A stretch of DNA of 64,000 nucleotides from Alphaproteobacteria bacterium UBA1303 (GTDB lineage Bacteria > Pseudomonadota > Alphaproteobacteria > Micropepsales > Micropepsaceae): contig DBTZ01000047.1 of the NCBI GenBank assembly GCA_002307315.1, forward strand, positions 62,001 through 126,000, read 5' to 3'. Of this stretch, positions 7,800-16,104 are shown one piece after another; position 1 is the stretch's first letter, and each line of letters opens with the position of its first letter. The position numbers were made by a program, and so were the translations under genes. The notes under the pieces were generated by a model. It had not been told where the DNA came from. It saw nothing but the letters and a program-made list of their open reading frames with translations, and searched no databases.

Positions 7800-8363
7800 C
7801 TATTTGCGTTTGATTTTCGATATTTTTGTCCCTTCGAGACTGAAGCCCGCCATTAAGCCCTGCTGATCGAAAATAAAGGCATATGCATCGTTTTTTAGCG
7901 TCGAGGTGGACAAATTCTTGGCGACGCCTTCATCGACTATGACCACGGTAGGGCCGACACCGATTTCCCAACCATGCGAACCGTGGATATAGCGGACAGC
8001 TTTTTTCGTCATCAGAAAGACGACATAACCGTAGGACTGGGCGCCAGCTTGAAATCCCCATGAACCGGTTAGCGAATTGTAGTAGCCGTCTACTTTCGAC
8101 CCGACTTGCAGCTGACCTTCGCCGTAGGCGCCGCCAAAGATCAATCCAGCCTTAATGATATTTGGAAATACGAGAATTGCCTTAGCCCGGTGCGAAAGCT
8201 CTTCGGCTACCGGATTAATTTTATAAAGTGTCTGCAAGGCTTGATTGGAATCTTTGTTGAGATCTTCGGCCGTTGCTGCACTGGCGCTTCCAAGCATACC
8301 TACCGATATGACCGCCACCGCTGCAAACGATACAGCCAAAATTACACCTTTGATATTGAACAT
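7800..8363 (-). CDS. SYLF/YSC84-domain lipid-binding protein
   Basis: This 187-residue protein has a signal peptide ending near ASAAT, then a SYLF domain over nearly the whole mature chain: KAILVFPNIIKAGLIFGGAYGEGQL, SWGFQAGAQSYGYVVFLMT and a closing QQGLMAGFSLEGTKISKI. The domain binds phosphoinositides in eukaryotic Ysc84; bacterial secreted forms are common in alphaproteobacteria, usually with stress and envelope genes, and their ligand is unknown. Start and length fit the family. It lies in the run of minus-strand envelope genes between 5.1 and 9.7 kb. Confidence 0.85.
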   Translation of the reverse strand: MFNIKGVILAVSFAAVAVISVGMLGSASAATAEDLNKDSNQALQTLYKINPVAEELSHRAKAILVFPNIIKAGLIFGGAYGEGQLQVGSKVDGYYNSLTGSWGFQAGAQSYGYVVFLMTKKAVRYIHGSHGWEIGVGPTVVIVDEGVAKNLSTSTLKNDAYAFIFDQQGLMAGFSLEGTKISKIKRK

Positions 8364-8449
8364 CTATATTTTCCTATTCTTTTGTGTGAATGCACGTTTC
8401 TATAACGGCAATTTCTATCAGCAACTAAGCCGTTGAATATCAAATACCA

Positions 8450-9010
8450 TCAGCGATTATTTATGATGGCGTCTGCAATCAGGCCGCTGCCGATGGCAAC
8501 AAGAATAAATTGATTGTTGACGCGAACCCAGTGGCGACCGCGGCCTGGGCTGTGCAAATGATTTCCGCGCCAATCGGAAACGACGTAGCGATCGCCGCGA
8601 TAATCGTCGGACAGACGTTCGCCGCGCGACCAGCGGCGGCCGTTCTCATATTGGTCCCGCATAACAATGTCCGCAATAATGCCTGTGGCGATTGCCGCCA
8701 GAACATAATCGTTATCGTTGTTGCGGACCCAGTGGTAGCCGCGTGGCGGTTTTCTGAGATTATGCTGCTGCCAATCGTTGGCAACGTATGAATTATGCCG
8801 GTATTGTTCCGGCAACCGGTCTCCGCGCGACCAGTTCTGACGATTGCCGTTTTGTCCATTACGGCCACCAGGACCAGCCGGTCCTTTTGGACCATTATCG
8901 TTGTGTTGTTCCTGGGTTTGCCCAGGGCGGTCCCGGTTGTTGCCCTGCGCAAATGAAACGCTAGTTCCAAGCAGTGATAAAGCGATTACGCCGCTGATCA
9001 GATATTTCAT
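8450..9010 (-). CDS. RcnB-like periplasmic protein with two repeats
   Basis: This 186-residue protein has a signal peptide (SLLGTSVSFAQ) and a Gly/Asn/Pro-rich linker (residues 22-60). Two copies of an RcnB-type unit follow: WSRGDRLPEQYR...DWQQHNLRKPPRGYHWVRNN and WSRGERLSDDYR...DWRGNHLHSPGRGRHWVRVN. Each is followed by a short hydrophobic segment (LAAIATGIIADI, LVAIGSGLIADA). E. coli RcnB has one such unit and modulates Ni/Co export; in alphaproteobacteria the family is broad and metal binding is unproven. AGGAA lies 9 bases before the chosen ATG at 9010; an upstream in-frame start lacks the signal. Confidence 0.82.
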   Translation of the reverse strand: MKYLISGVIALSLLGTSVSFAQGNNRDRPGQTQEQHNDNGPKGPAGPGGRNGQNGNRQNWSRGDRLPEQYRHNSYVANDWQQHNLRKPPRGYHWVRNNDNDYVLAAIATGIIADIVMRDQYENGRRWSRGERLSDDYRGDRYVVSDWRGNHLHSPGRGRHWVRVNNQFILVAIGSGLIADAIINNR

Positions 9011-9208
9011 ATTGAATTTCCTATAATAATTTGCGCGCCGTTTTACGCACGGCAGCGACCGTCGCTTACATCGCCCGAATGCGGAATATGCCGACAAAGA
9101 GTTCGAGAATGAGCATAGTCTGGTCGTTATTTTGTTATCATCTTTACGTTAGACACGTTGAACGCAGCGGCACAGCCTCGGATACTACTTATGCAGCATC
9201 CCAACCGG

Positions 9209-9688
9209 TCACATGTGAGAAGTGTGCGATTCGACAAACCAAAGCTGTTGGTCGATGCCACGCGATATTTCCGTGAACAAGTCGGCCGTTCCCATATCTC
9301 CAAAGTCGGCCGATATGTCGCTAGCTTCCCGCGTTGATCCGCCGAAAGCAGCCAAAGCGCTTGATACAGCGAATACATGCTGTTGTTCGTCGGCAATATC
9401 GAGCGAATATGGAACGAGATAAGAACGTTCGGCAGATAGTTGTACTGTTCCTTGCGCAATGCCGCCCAAGCCCCTTGCCCGTTCGGCAAGCAGATCGGAA
9501 TAGCTTTCGGCCTTTGCAGCAATTTTGTCGAAAAGTTCGTGGATAGCGATAAAATTCGCACCACGCACATTCCAATGCGCTTGTTTTAATTGCGCATGTA
9601 GATCGATAGCCGCAGCCAGGTGCTTGTTCAAAAGTTCGACCGATTGCGCTCGAATGTTTTCAGACAGCGTATTGTGTGTTGTTTGCAT
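9209..9688 (-). CDS. dps: Dps ferritin-like DNA-protection protein
   Basis: This 159-residue protein carries the full Dps ferroxidase motif: AHWNVRG with the first His, IHELFD with the second His and the Asp, and the SDLLAERARGLGG segment with the Asp and Glu of the partner subunit. Dps dodecamers oxidise iron with peroxide, store it as ferric core and shield DNA during stress. The ATG at 9688 has AGGAGA about 10 bases upstream and gives the normal family length. It stands alone in its unit and is divergent from the large signalling gene. Confidence 0.95.
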   Translation of the reverse strand: MQTTHNTLSENIRAQSVELLNKHLAAAIDLHAQLKQAHWNVRGANFIAIHELFDKIAAKAESYSDLLAERARGLGGIAQGTVQLSAERSYLVPYSLDIADEQQHVFAVSSALAAFGGSTREASDISADFGDMGTADLFTEISRGIDQQLWFVESHTSHM

Positions 9689-9947
9689 AATGCACAATCT
9701 CCTGTTTTTTGGCCAATTCAGTCGGGGCGAAAATGCATTGCACACGAAAAAGCCGCGCAGAATCGGCAGCCAAAGTCAAAGACTTGTCCAATCGAATACT
9801 AGCCAAACCGGGCGCACAGGACAGGTTCGGAAACTACTTATGCCTGTCACAACGTATTTGCTCGCAAAACATCGCGGGCGTCGATAAAGCGTGGTATGGT
9901 CAAATCTTCCTTCCTGCCGGGAAGCAACCTTTTGAGAAATTTGCCGA

Positions 9948-12900
9948 ATGCCTGCAACCCGCAAAAGTCAGGCTAAGACGGCTGCAGCAGGACCGCACCT
10001 GCGCACTTTGCCGGCACGCAATTCTTTGCCTAATTCGGATGATTTTTTGGTTGTCGGGATCGGCGCTTCGGCCGGCGGTCTTGACGCATGCAGAAAACTT
10101 TTGAGCACGCTGCCAACCGGTTGCGGCATGGCTTTTGTTTTGGTCCAGCATCTCGACCCAAACCACGCAAGCATGATGGTCGATCTATTGGTCGACTATA
10201 CGTCGATGACCGTATGCCAGGCAACCGATGGAATGCCGATCGAGCGCGAGCATCTTTATGTTATTCCACCCGGCACGTATTTGTCGGTCGAAAACGGAAC
10301 ATTGCACCTTACGACACCGCAAGCACGCCACGGTGCGCGCCTGCCGTTCGACTTTTTATTGCATTCGATGGCCAAGGCGTACGGATCGCGCGCCATTTGC
10401 GTGGTTCTTTCGGGTACTGGCACCGACGGCAGCCTTGGGATTAAAGCCGTAAAGGATAATGACGGGTTTGTTATTGCGCAGGATCCGCTTGATGCCGGAT
10501 ACGACGGTATGCCGAAGAGTGCAATTACAACCGGCGCTGTCGATTGTGTGCTTGCGGCGGCGAGCATTCCCGACGCCTTAGCCGAATACGGTCATAGAAA
10601 GGCGTTTGCGGGATTTCCCAATGGTCCGCCGCAACGCGATTTGGTGCCAGATTTGCTACCCGATATTGTCGAGCTTTTGCGCAAAGAAACTTCTCACGAT
10701 TTTACTTTTTATAAACGCGGTACGTTGCAGCGCCGCATTGAACGACGCATGGTGACGGTACCGCTGTATTTCCGGGATATGGAACACTATCTCGATAGAC
10801 TGCGCAGCGATAAAACCGAACGGGACTTACTCGCCAAAGATCTTCTTATTAATGTCACCAGTTTTTTTCGCGATCCTGCGGTGTTCGACTATTTGGAGAA
10901 AAATGTCGTTTCCGGTCTTATCCGCAATCGGTCAGCCGATAAGGCTTTACGCATCTGGGTGGCCGGATGCAGTTCCGGCGAGGAAACCTATTCCCTTGCC
11001 ATGCTGTTTTACGAGCAGATTGAGGCGGAAAAGCGCGATATCAAACTGCAGATTTTTGCCTCGGATATAGATCCCGATACGGTTATCGAAGCCAGAGACG
11101 GCTATTATCCCGAAACAATTGCGGCGGATGTTTCGCCCGCCCGGCTTGCCCGTTTTTTTGTCCGGGAAAATCATGGCTACCGGGTATCGTCGGAATTGCG
11201 CGCCTCCTCCGTCTTTACGGTGCAGGACGTACTGACCGATCCGCCATTCTCTCGTCTCGATTTAATTTCGTGCCGGAATTTACTGATTTATTTGCGCCCA
11301 GAGGCGCAGGCAAAGGTGCTTTCGCTATTTCATTTTGCCCTGCGTGAAGGGGGGCTGCTACTTCTCGGCAGTTCGGAGACCGTCGGCAACGCCGATAACC
11401 GCTTTAAAGCGATTTCAGAGTCGGAACGGCTTTATCGGCACATCGGTCGCAGTCGGCCGGGAGAGTTTGGTATATTGATGGGTACCGGTGAAGGCGTACG
11501 TGTCCCCACGCGTGCGGGGCAAAGCCAAGCTTCTTCGCGTCAAAGCGTTTTGGCCGAATTTTGCCGGCAATTGGTCATGGAGAATTATGCTCCGGCAGTG
11601 GTTTTGATCAATCACAAGGGCGAATGCCTTTATTCCTTGGGGCCTACAGACCGCTACTTGCGCGTGGCGCCGGGATACCCGACGCACGATTTGCTCGCTA
11701 TGGCCCGTCAGAACTTGCGAAACAAGTTGCGCGCTGCGATACAGCGGGCAGGCAATGACAACAAGCGAGTTGAGGTCACCGGCGGACAGGCGGATTACGA
11801 AGGTAAAACACTTTTTTTCAGTATTTCCATTCAGCCGGTAATTTGCGAAGGAGAAGACCTACTACTGGTTTGCTTTATCGATGTGCCGGAACAGCTAGAC
11901 AAGCGCAGGCGCCTTGTTCCCGCCGAAAGTATTTCTCGGGTTGCCGAGCTTGAGTTAGAACTCACCAACACAAAAACCGAACTACAAGGCGCCATCCGTA
12001 ATCTCGAGATTTCGAGCGAGGCGCAGAAGGCGATCAACGAAGAAGCCTTGTCGGTTAACGAGGAATATCAATCGACCAACGAAGAACTTCTGGCTTCGAA
12101 AGAGGAACTGCAATCGCTCAACGAGGAGTTGACCGCCCTCAACACCCAACTTCACGAAACGCTGACGTTGCAACGCACGACGTTCGACGATCTGCAGAAT
12201 GTCATGAACAGTACCGACGTAGCGACGGTATTTCTCGATGCCAATCTATGCATTCGCTTTTTTACTCCCGCCACAAAGCTTTTGTTCCGGATAATTCCTG
12301 GCGACATCGGGCGGCCGCTTGCCGATTTGAGTTCTTTGGCCGTCGATGGCGAGCTTCTTGCCGATGCGCAAACCGTACTCGAAACCATAATGCCGATTGA
12401 AAAGGAAATCGAAGCGCAGCTTGGTACTTGGTATATTCGTCGCATATTGCCCTATCGCACGGCGGACAATACGGTCCAAGGCGTCGTCATTACTTTTGTC
12501 GATAGCACCGAACGGCGGCATATTGCCGACACATTGGAAACTGCAAAGCGGCAAGCCGAGCAAGCCAATATTGCAAAATCGCGTTTTCTTGCCGCCGCCA
12601 GCCACGATTTGCGACAGCCGCTACAAACGCTGGCTCTACTGCAAGGACAATTGGCCAAGACCGTCGAAGGTCCGAAGGCGCAAAAGCTTGTGGTTAGGCT
12701 CGACGAAACTGTTGGCGCCATATCGGGGATGCTAAATGCGCTACTTGATATCAACCAGATCGAGGCCGGGGCCGTACATGCCGAAATTGTTGAATTTCCG
12801 ATCAGCGATCTGTTTACGCGTCTAGAGGACGAATTTCGCTACCATGCCCAGGCCCAAAGAATTGCCCTGCGTATAATACCGTGCAGCCTGGTCGTTCACA

Positions 12901-14351
12901 GCGATGCACGTCTACTCGAGCAAATGATTCGAAATCTACTATCTAACGCATTGAAATTCACGCTGAGCGGAAAGGTTTTACTTGGATGCAGAAAGTATCA
13001 TGGAAACTTACGTATCGAGGTTTGGGATACCGGCATCGGTATTCCGGCGACGGACCAACAAGCAATTTTTGAAGAATATCATCAACTCGACAATCCGGCG
13101 CGCGAGCGCAGCCGCGGCTTGGGATTAGGGCTTTCGATCGTACAACGTTTAGGCGATTTGCTTGGACATAAGGTTTTTGTGCAGTCCCAGCCGGGTAAGG
13201 GATCGGTTTTCTCCATAGAGATAATCTTGCCGGTGAAAAAGCCATCTGTACGGCTTGAACCATTGCATGGCAGGGAGTCAACCGATGCCCCTGAAGGTAT
13301 ATTTCGCGCCGGGACAATAATGATCATAGAAGACGACCCCGAAGTGCGCAGTCTTCTCGAATCCATTCTCAAGGACGAAGGCCATCGCACGGCAGCGGCC
13401 CCAGACGGGATTGTCGCATTTGAAATGGTGGCGCATGGTACGGTTAAACCGGACCTTATCTTAGCGGACTACAATTTACCGGGCGGAATAAATGGCCTAC
13501 AAACCGCTGCAAATATTCAGAAGAACCTCAACCGTTCCATACCGGTTATTATTTTAACCGGCGATATTTCGACCACTACCATGCGGGAGATCGCGCGGCA
13601 AAGCTGCATACAGCTAAACAAGCCGGTAAAATTGAAGGAACTGATGGCGAACATCCAGCACCTCCTTCCCGCCGATTGTTTCGGCAACGGCTGGCATCAA
13701 CCCAATCCCGCCAAAGACGCCCAGGATGCCGGGATTCCGGTCATCTATATCATTGACGACGACAGTCACATTCGCGATGGCATTCGCAATATGCTTGAGG
13801 AGGAAAATATTGCGATCGACGATTACGCAACCTGTGAGGCTTTTCTTGAAGCGTATCGTCCCGGCCGTGAAGCCTGTCTTTTGGTCGATGCCTACTTACC
13901 CGGAATGAACGGACTGGAACTATTGCAGCGCCTGCAAGACGACGGCAAACGTCTGCCGTCCATTATGATAACCGGTTACGGCGATGTACCGATGGCCGTT
14001 GGGGCGATGAAAGCGGGCGCATTGGATTTTCTGGAAAAGCCGATCAGCCGCAGTGACTTGCTTGCCAGCATAGAACGCGCTTTCGAACAGTCGAAGGACG
14101 CCGGTAAACTGACTGCATGGCGGCAAGCGGCGATCGATCATCTCGCCAACCTTACCACTCGGCAGCGCCAAATCCTCGATATGATCCTCGCCGGAAACCC
14201 CAATAAAAACATTGCCGCCGATTTGGGCATCAGCCAGCGCACCGTCGAGAATCATCGGGCCTCGATTATGAAAAAAACCGGATCGAAATCGCTGCCGGCG
14301 CTTGCCCGCTTGGCATTTGCCGCCGCTTCCAACGGGGCGACCACACATTAG
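9948..14351 (+). CDS. Giant signalling hybrid: CheB-CheR-coiled coil-PAS-histidine kinase-REC-REC-LuxR HTH
   Basis: The single 1467-residue chain holds, in order: a CheB methylesterase domain (residues ~30-215; GIGASAGG with the catalytic Ser, VLVQHLD with the His, GTGTDGSLG with the Asp); a CheR methyltransferase (~240-500; NVTSFFRD, WVAGCSSGEE SAM site, CRNLLIYL); a Glu/Leu-rich coiled coil (~660-740); a PAS domain (~743-860); HisKA with ASHDLRQPL (His ~886); an HATPase (NLLSNALKF, DTGIGIP, GLGLGLSIV); a REC domain (~1121; phospho-Asp in ILADYN); and a FixJ-like REC plus LuxR-type HTH (~1264-1467; IDDD, LLVDAYLP, LTTRQRQIL). All catalytic residues look intact. It could sense, phosphorelay and bind DNA in one protein. 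The ribosome site is weak. No receptor gene is nearby. Confidence 0.95.
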   Translation: MPATRKSQAKTAAAGPHLRTLPARNSLPNSDDFLVVGIGASAGGLDACRKLLSTLPTGCGMAFVLVQHLDPNHASMMVDLLVDYTSMTVCQATDGMPIEREHLYVIPPGTYLSVENGTLHLTTPQARHGARLPFDFLLHSMAKAYGSRAICVVLSGTGTDGSLGIKAVKDNDGFVIAQDPLDAGYDGMPKSAITTGAVDCVLAAASIPDALAEYGHRKAFAGFPNGPPQRDLVPDLLPDIVELLRKETSHDFTFYKRGTLQRRIERRMVTVPLYFRDMEHYLDRLRSDKTERDLLAKDLLINVTSFFRDPAVFDYLEKNVVSGLIRNRSADKALRIWVAGCSSGEETYSLAMLFYEQIEAEKRDIKLQIFASDIDPDTVIEARDGYYPETIAADVSPARLARFFVRENHGYRVSSELRASSVFTVQDVLTDPPFSRLDLISCRNLLIYLRPEAQAKVLSLFHFALREGGLLLLGSSETVGNADNRFKAISESERLYRHIGRSRPGEFGILMGTGEGVRVPTRAGQSQASSRQSVLAEFCRQLVMENYAPAVVLINHKGECLYSLGPTDRYLRVAPGYPTHDLLAMARQNLRNKLRAAIQRAGNDNKRVEVTGGQADYEGKTLFFSISIQPVICEGEDLLLVCFIDVPEQLDKRRRLVPAESISRVAELELELTNTKTELQGAIRNLEISSEAQKAINEEALSVNEEYQSTNEELLASKEELQSLNEELTALNTQLHETLTLQRTTFDDLQNVMNSTDVATVFLDANLCIRFFTPATKLLFRIIPGDIGRPLADLSSLAVDGELLADAQTVLETIMPIEKEIEAQLGTWYIRRILPYRTADNTVQGVVITFVDSTERRHIADTLETAKRQAEQANIAKSRFLAAASHDLRQPLQTLALLQGQLAKTVEGPKAQKLVVRLDETVGAISGMLNALLDINQIEAGAVHAEIVEFPISDLFTRLEDEFRYHAQAQRIALRIIPCSLVVHSDARLLEQMIRNLLSNALKFTLSGKVLLGCRKYHGNLRIEVWDTGIGIPATDQQAIFEEYHQLDNPARERSRGLGLGLSIVQRLGDLLGHKVFVQSQPGKGSVFSIEIILPVKKPSVRLEPLHGRESTDAPEGIFRAGTIMIIEDDPEVRSLLESILKDEGHRTAAAPDGIVAFEMVAHGTVKPDLILADYNLPGGINGLQTAANIQKNLNRSIPVIILTGDISTTTMREIARQSCIQLNKPVKLKELMANIQHLLPADCFGNGWHQPNPAKDAQDAGIPVIYIIDDDSHIRDGIRNMLEEENIAIDDYATCEAFLEAYRPGREACLLVDAYLPGMNGLELLQRLQDDGKRLPSIMITGYGDVPMAVGAMKAGALDFLEKPISRSDLLASIERAFEQSKDAGKLTAWRQAAIDHLANLTTRQRQILDMILAGNPNKNIAADLGISQRTVENHRASIMKKTGSKSLPALARLAFAAASNGATTH

Positions 14352-14470
14352 TTTTGCGATCGAATACCGCTCGTCGCTACGAACACAATAGGTAATTTCC
14401 GAGACTCGCGTGCTCGGCTTTCTTGCACGACTATGGTCCGGGTTAAACCCGATTTTTTGCGGAGGGTCGT

Positions 14471-14662
14471 ATGCAGCACGCTCAAATCGACTATTTGAGA
14501 GATAATCGCCTCAGGTTGGTCTTCAGAGACAGAGAGAAATCGTTCCTTTTTGCTGCCAATCCAACCCTTGGGGATGTCGCGCGAGCGCTGGATGAAATAT
14601 CGCGACGTCGTTATGGCACCCCGGTCGCCATCTACGTCACCTTGAAGCGCTACGATAGTTAA
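14471..14662 (+). CDS. Small conserved-type protein, 63 residues
   Basis: A perfect-looking GGAGGG lies 5 bases before the ATG. The product (MQHAQIDYLRDNRLRLVFRD...) is charged and has no membrane segment or signal. It ends 25 bases before the next small gene and follows the giant signalling gene by 120 bp, so the two small genes probably form one unit. I do not recognise the family. Support is the ribosome site, the codon use and the tight spacing. Confidence 0.65.
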   Translation: MQHAQIDYLRDNRLRLVFRDREKSFLFAANPTLGDVARALDEISRRRYGTPVAIYVTLKRYDS

Positions 14663-14687
14663 GGCCGGATAACTGCAGGAATTCGTT

Positions 14688-14864
14688 ATGCCTGAATCCG
14701 AAAAGCCATTTTCGGTCATGGAATACGAACGCATGGCCAACGAGCTCACCGCCATGGCAGATGCCATTCGTATGAAGCCGGATATGAACCATCACTTTTT
14801 CGAGCGCTTGGCGCTGCTTGCTTGTCAAATGCAAGAGGATTCCGTCCGGGCACACCCGAATTAA
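14688..14864 (+). CDS. Small acidic/His-containing protein, 58 residues
   Basis: AGGA lies 8-11 bases before the ATG. The frame reads MPESEKPFSVMEYERMANEL... and ends ...DSVRAHPN with TAA at 14862. It is Met- and Glu-rich, helical by eye, without membrane segment. It lies between a 63-residue gene and a general-stress gene in the same direction. The function is unknown; the reading frame and spacing argue that it is real. Confidence 0.55.
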   Translation: MPESEKPFSVMEYERMANELTAMADAIRMKPDMNHHFFERLALLACQMQEDSVRAHPN

Positions 14865-14928
14865 AACGTGGAAAGCTGAACAAAGCGAATTTCGTTGTTG
14901 GCAGCGTTTTTTTACGAAAAGGTCTTAC

Positions 14929-15540
14929 ATGAATAAAATTAATACGGTTATCGCTGTTTTCGCAGACCATGAAGCTGCGGAAAATGCCGTCAAAAGTTTG
15001 GCCATGGCGGGATTTGAGATGAAAGATCTCAGCGTTGTCGGAAAAGGCTTTCATACCGAAGAAAAGGTCGTTGGGTTCTATACCGATGGCGAGCGGATTA
15101 GACTCTGGGGCGTACGGGGTGTGTTCTGGGGCGGGCTTTGGGGGGTATTTTATGGCGGGCTGTTTATGTCCCTTCCCCTCATCGGACCGGTTGTCGTGTT
15201 GGGGTATTTGGCAACCATAGCGGTTTCGGCGGCTGAGAGCGCTATCATAGTCGGCGGTGCGGGCGCCATTGCTGCCGCGCTTTATGGCATAGGCGTACCG
15301 AAAGATAGCGTGGTCCAGTACGAGAACGCAGTTAAAAACGACGGGTTTCTGGTTATGGCCCATAGTGCGGCGGACGAAACGACCCGCGCCAAGGGGATTC
15401 TTGCAACAACCAATCCATCGCAGCTTGATTTGCACACGAATGCCCAAATGGTAAGTCAAGCCAATGCTATCACCCTACGTATCGGCGATATTCCCGAAAA
15501 CAAGCACGATTTCAAACCAGATACTCTCTGGGGAATCTGA
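14929..15540 (+). CDS. General stress protein 17M-like membrane protein
   Basis: This 203-residue protein begins with a ferredoxin-like GSP17M-type domain (VIAVFADHEAAENAVKSLAMAGF, then MKDLSVVGKGFH), followed by a Gly/Trp-rich hydrophobic region (about residues 60-120) that can form two or three membrane helices (FWGGLWGVFYGGLF, IGPVVVLGYLATIAV). The C-terminal part has YGIGVPKDSVVQYE, a family hallmark. AAGG lies 8 bases before the ATG at 14929; an upstream extension lacks a ribosome site. Such proteins are common in alphaproteobacterial stress regulons; the biochemical role is unknown. Confidence 0.8.
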   Translation: MNKINTVIAVFADHEAAENAVKSLAMAGFEMKDLSVVGKGFHTEEKVVGFYTDGERIRLWGVRGVFWGGLWGVFYGGLFMSLPLIGPVVVLGYLATIAVSAAESAIIVGGAGAIAAALYGIGVPKDSVVQYENAVKNDGFLVMAHSAADETTRAKGILATTNPSQLDLHTNAQMVSQANAITLRIGDIPENKHDFKPDTLWGI

Positions 15541-15602
15541 GCAGTAGGACTTGCTACGCTTTCTACGGCAATCGCATACGCATTTTTTTGGGAGCTATTG
15601 TT

Positions 15603-15758
15603 ATGAACCACTTTTCCAATCTGCTGCTGGTCATTTTGGTAATATTTATGATTGGGGCATTGCCAAAATGGCCGCACAGCAAGAATTGGGGCTACTACCC
15701 AAGCGGCGGCCTAATCATCGTTATCTTCATCGTTTGGTTGGCGGCAAGGCAAACCTAA
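15603..15758 (+). CDS. DUF3309 small membrane protein, 51 residues
   Basis: The frame reads MNHFSNLLLVILVIFMIGALPKW, then PHSKNWGYYPSGG and a second hydrophobic segment (LIIVIFIVWLAA). The ALP-W-PHS-WGY-PSGG core between two membrane helices is the DUF3309 signature. The size is right for the family. GGGAG lies about 10 bases before the ATG. Members are frequent in alphaproteobacteria beside stress genes; their function is unknown. Confidence 0.85.
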   Translation: MNHFSNLLLVILVIFMIGALPKWPHSKNWGYYPSGGLIIVIFIVWLAARQT

Positions 15759-15787
15759 ATTGGATACTTTAGATAGGAGAACACCAC

Positions 15788-15967
15788 ATGACATCTACGC
15801 ACCTCGACAAAATGAACACCGCACCCAACATCGATGAGGCAAAAAATATGTCTAGATACGGCATCACCGCGGCCCGCATCGACAATTACTACTATCGTGG
15901 GTATCACTATACCAATTTGAAGGATGCTTTCGCACAAGCAAAGCGAGATAACGCACCGAGCCTATAA
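15788..15967 (+). CDS. Small Tyr-rich protein, 59 residues
   Basis: AGGAGA lies 6 bases before the ATG, a strong ribosome site. The product has a polar N-terminus and a Tyr-rich centre (RIDNYYYRGYHYTNLKDAFAQAKRD). No signal, membrane segment or known domain is visible. It begins 29 bp after the DUF3309 gene and closes the run of five small genes. I do not know the family. Confidence 0.65.
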   Translation: MTSTHLDKMNTAPNIDEAKNMSRYGITAARIDNYYYRGYHYTNLKDAFAQAKRDNAPSL

Positions 15968-16054
15968 TTTGATTTGCATATAAAGGGTTTCGCATGGCGC
16001 AGCATTTTATTACATGCGCGATTTGTGACATCAGCAAGCTGCGCCATTTTCCCC

Positions 16055-16104
16055 TTCCTCGGGCTATGCGCGGACCCGCGCATCCGAGGCTGATCGCGCG
16101 CCCT
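16055..16104 (+). repeat. 50-bp dispersed repeat, copy B
   Basis: This is the same length and orientation as copy A at 4317-4366, with identical first and last 10 bases. This copy folds well: CCTCGG...TGCGCGG pairs with CCGCGCA...CCGAGG. It overlaps the last codon of the transglutaminase gene on the minus strand and lies 87 bp after the last small stress gene, so it may act as a bidirectional end signal. The gap 15968-16054 shows nothing else. Confidence 0.7.

Noticed and set aside
9830..9870. EcfG-type stress promoter (GGAAC-N16/17-CGTT) between dps and the giant gene
   Set aside because: GGAAAC and AACGT are present, but the first box has an extra base and the spacing is off.
4232..16104. 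Search for a duplicated tRNA-Arg 3' end (attR) at the right side of the stress region
   Set aside because: No copy of the T-arm/acceptor sequence was found near 15.9-16.2 kb, so a classic tRNA-integrase island is not supported.
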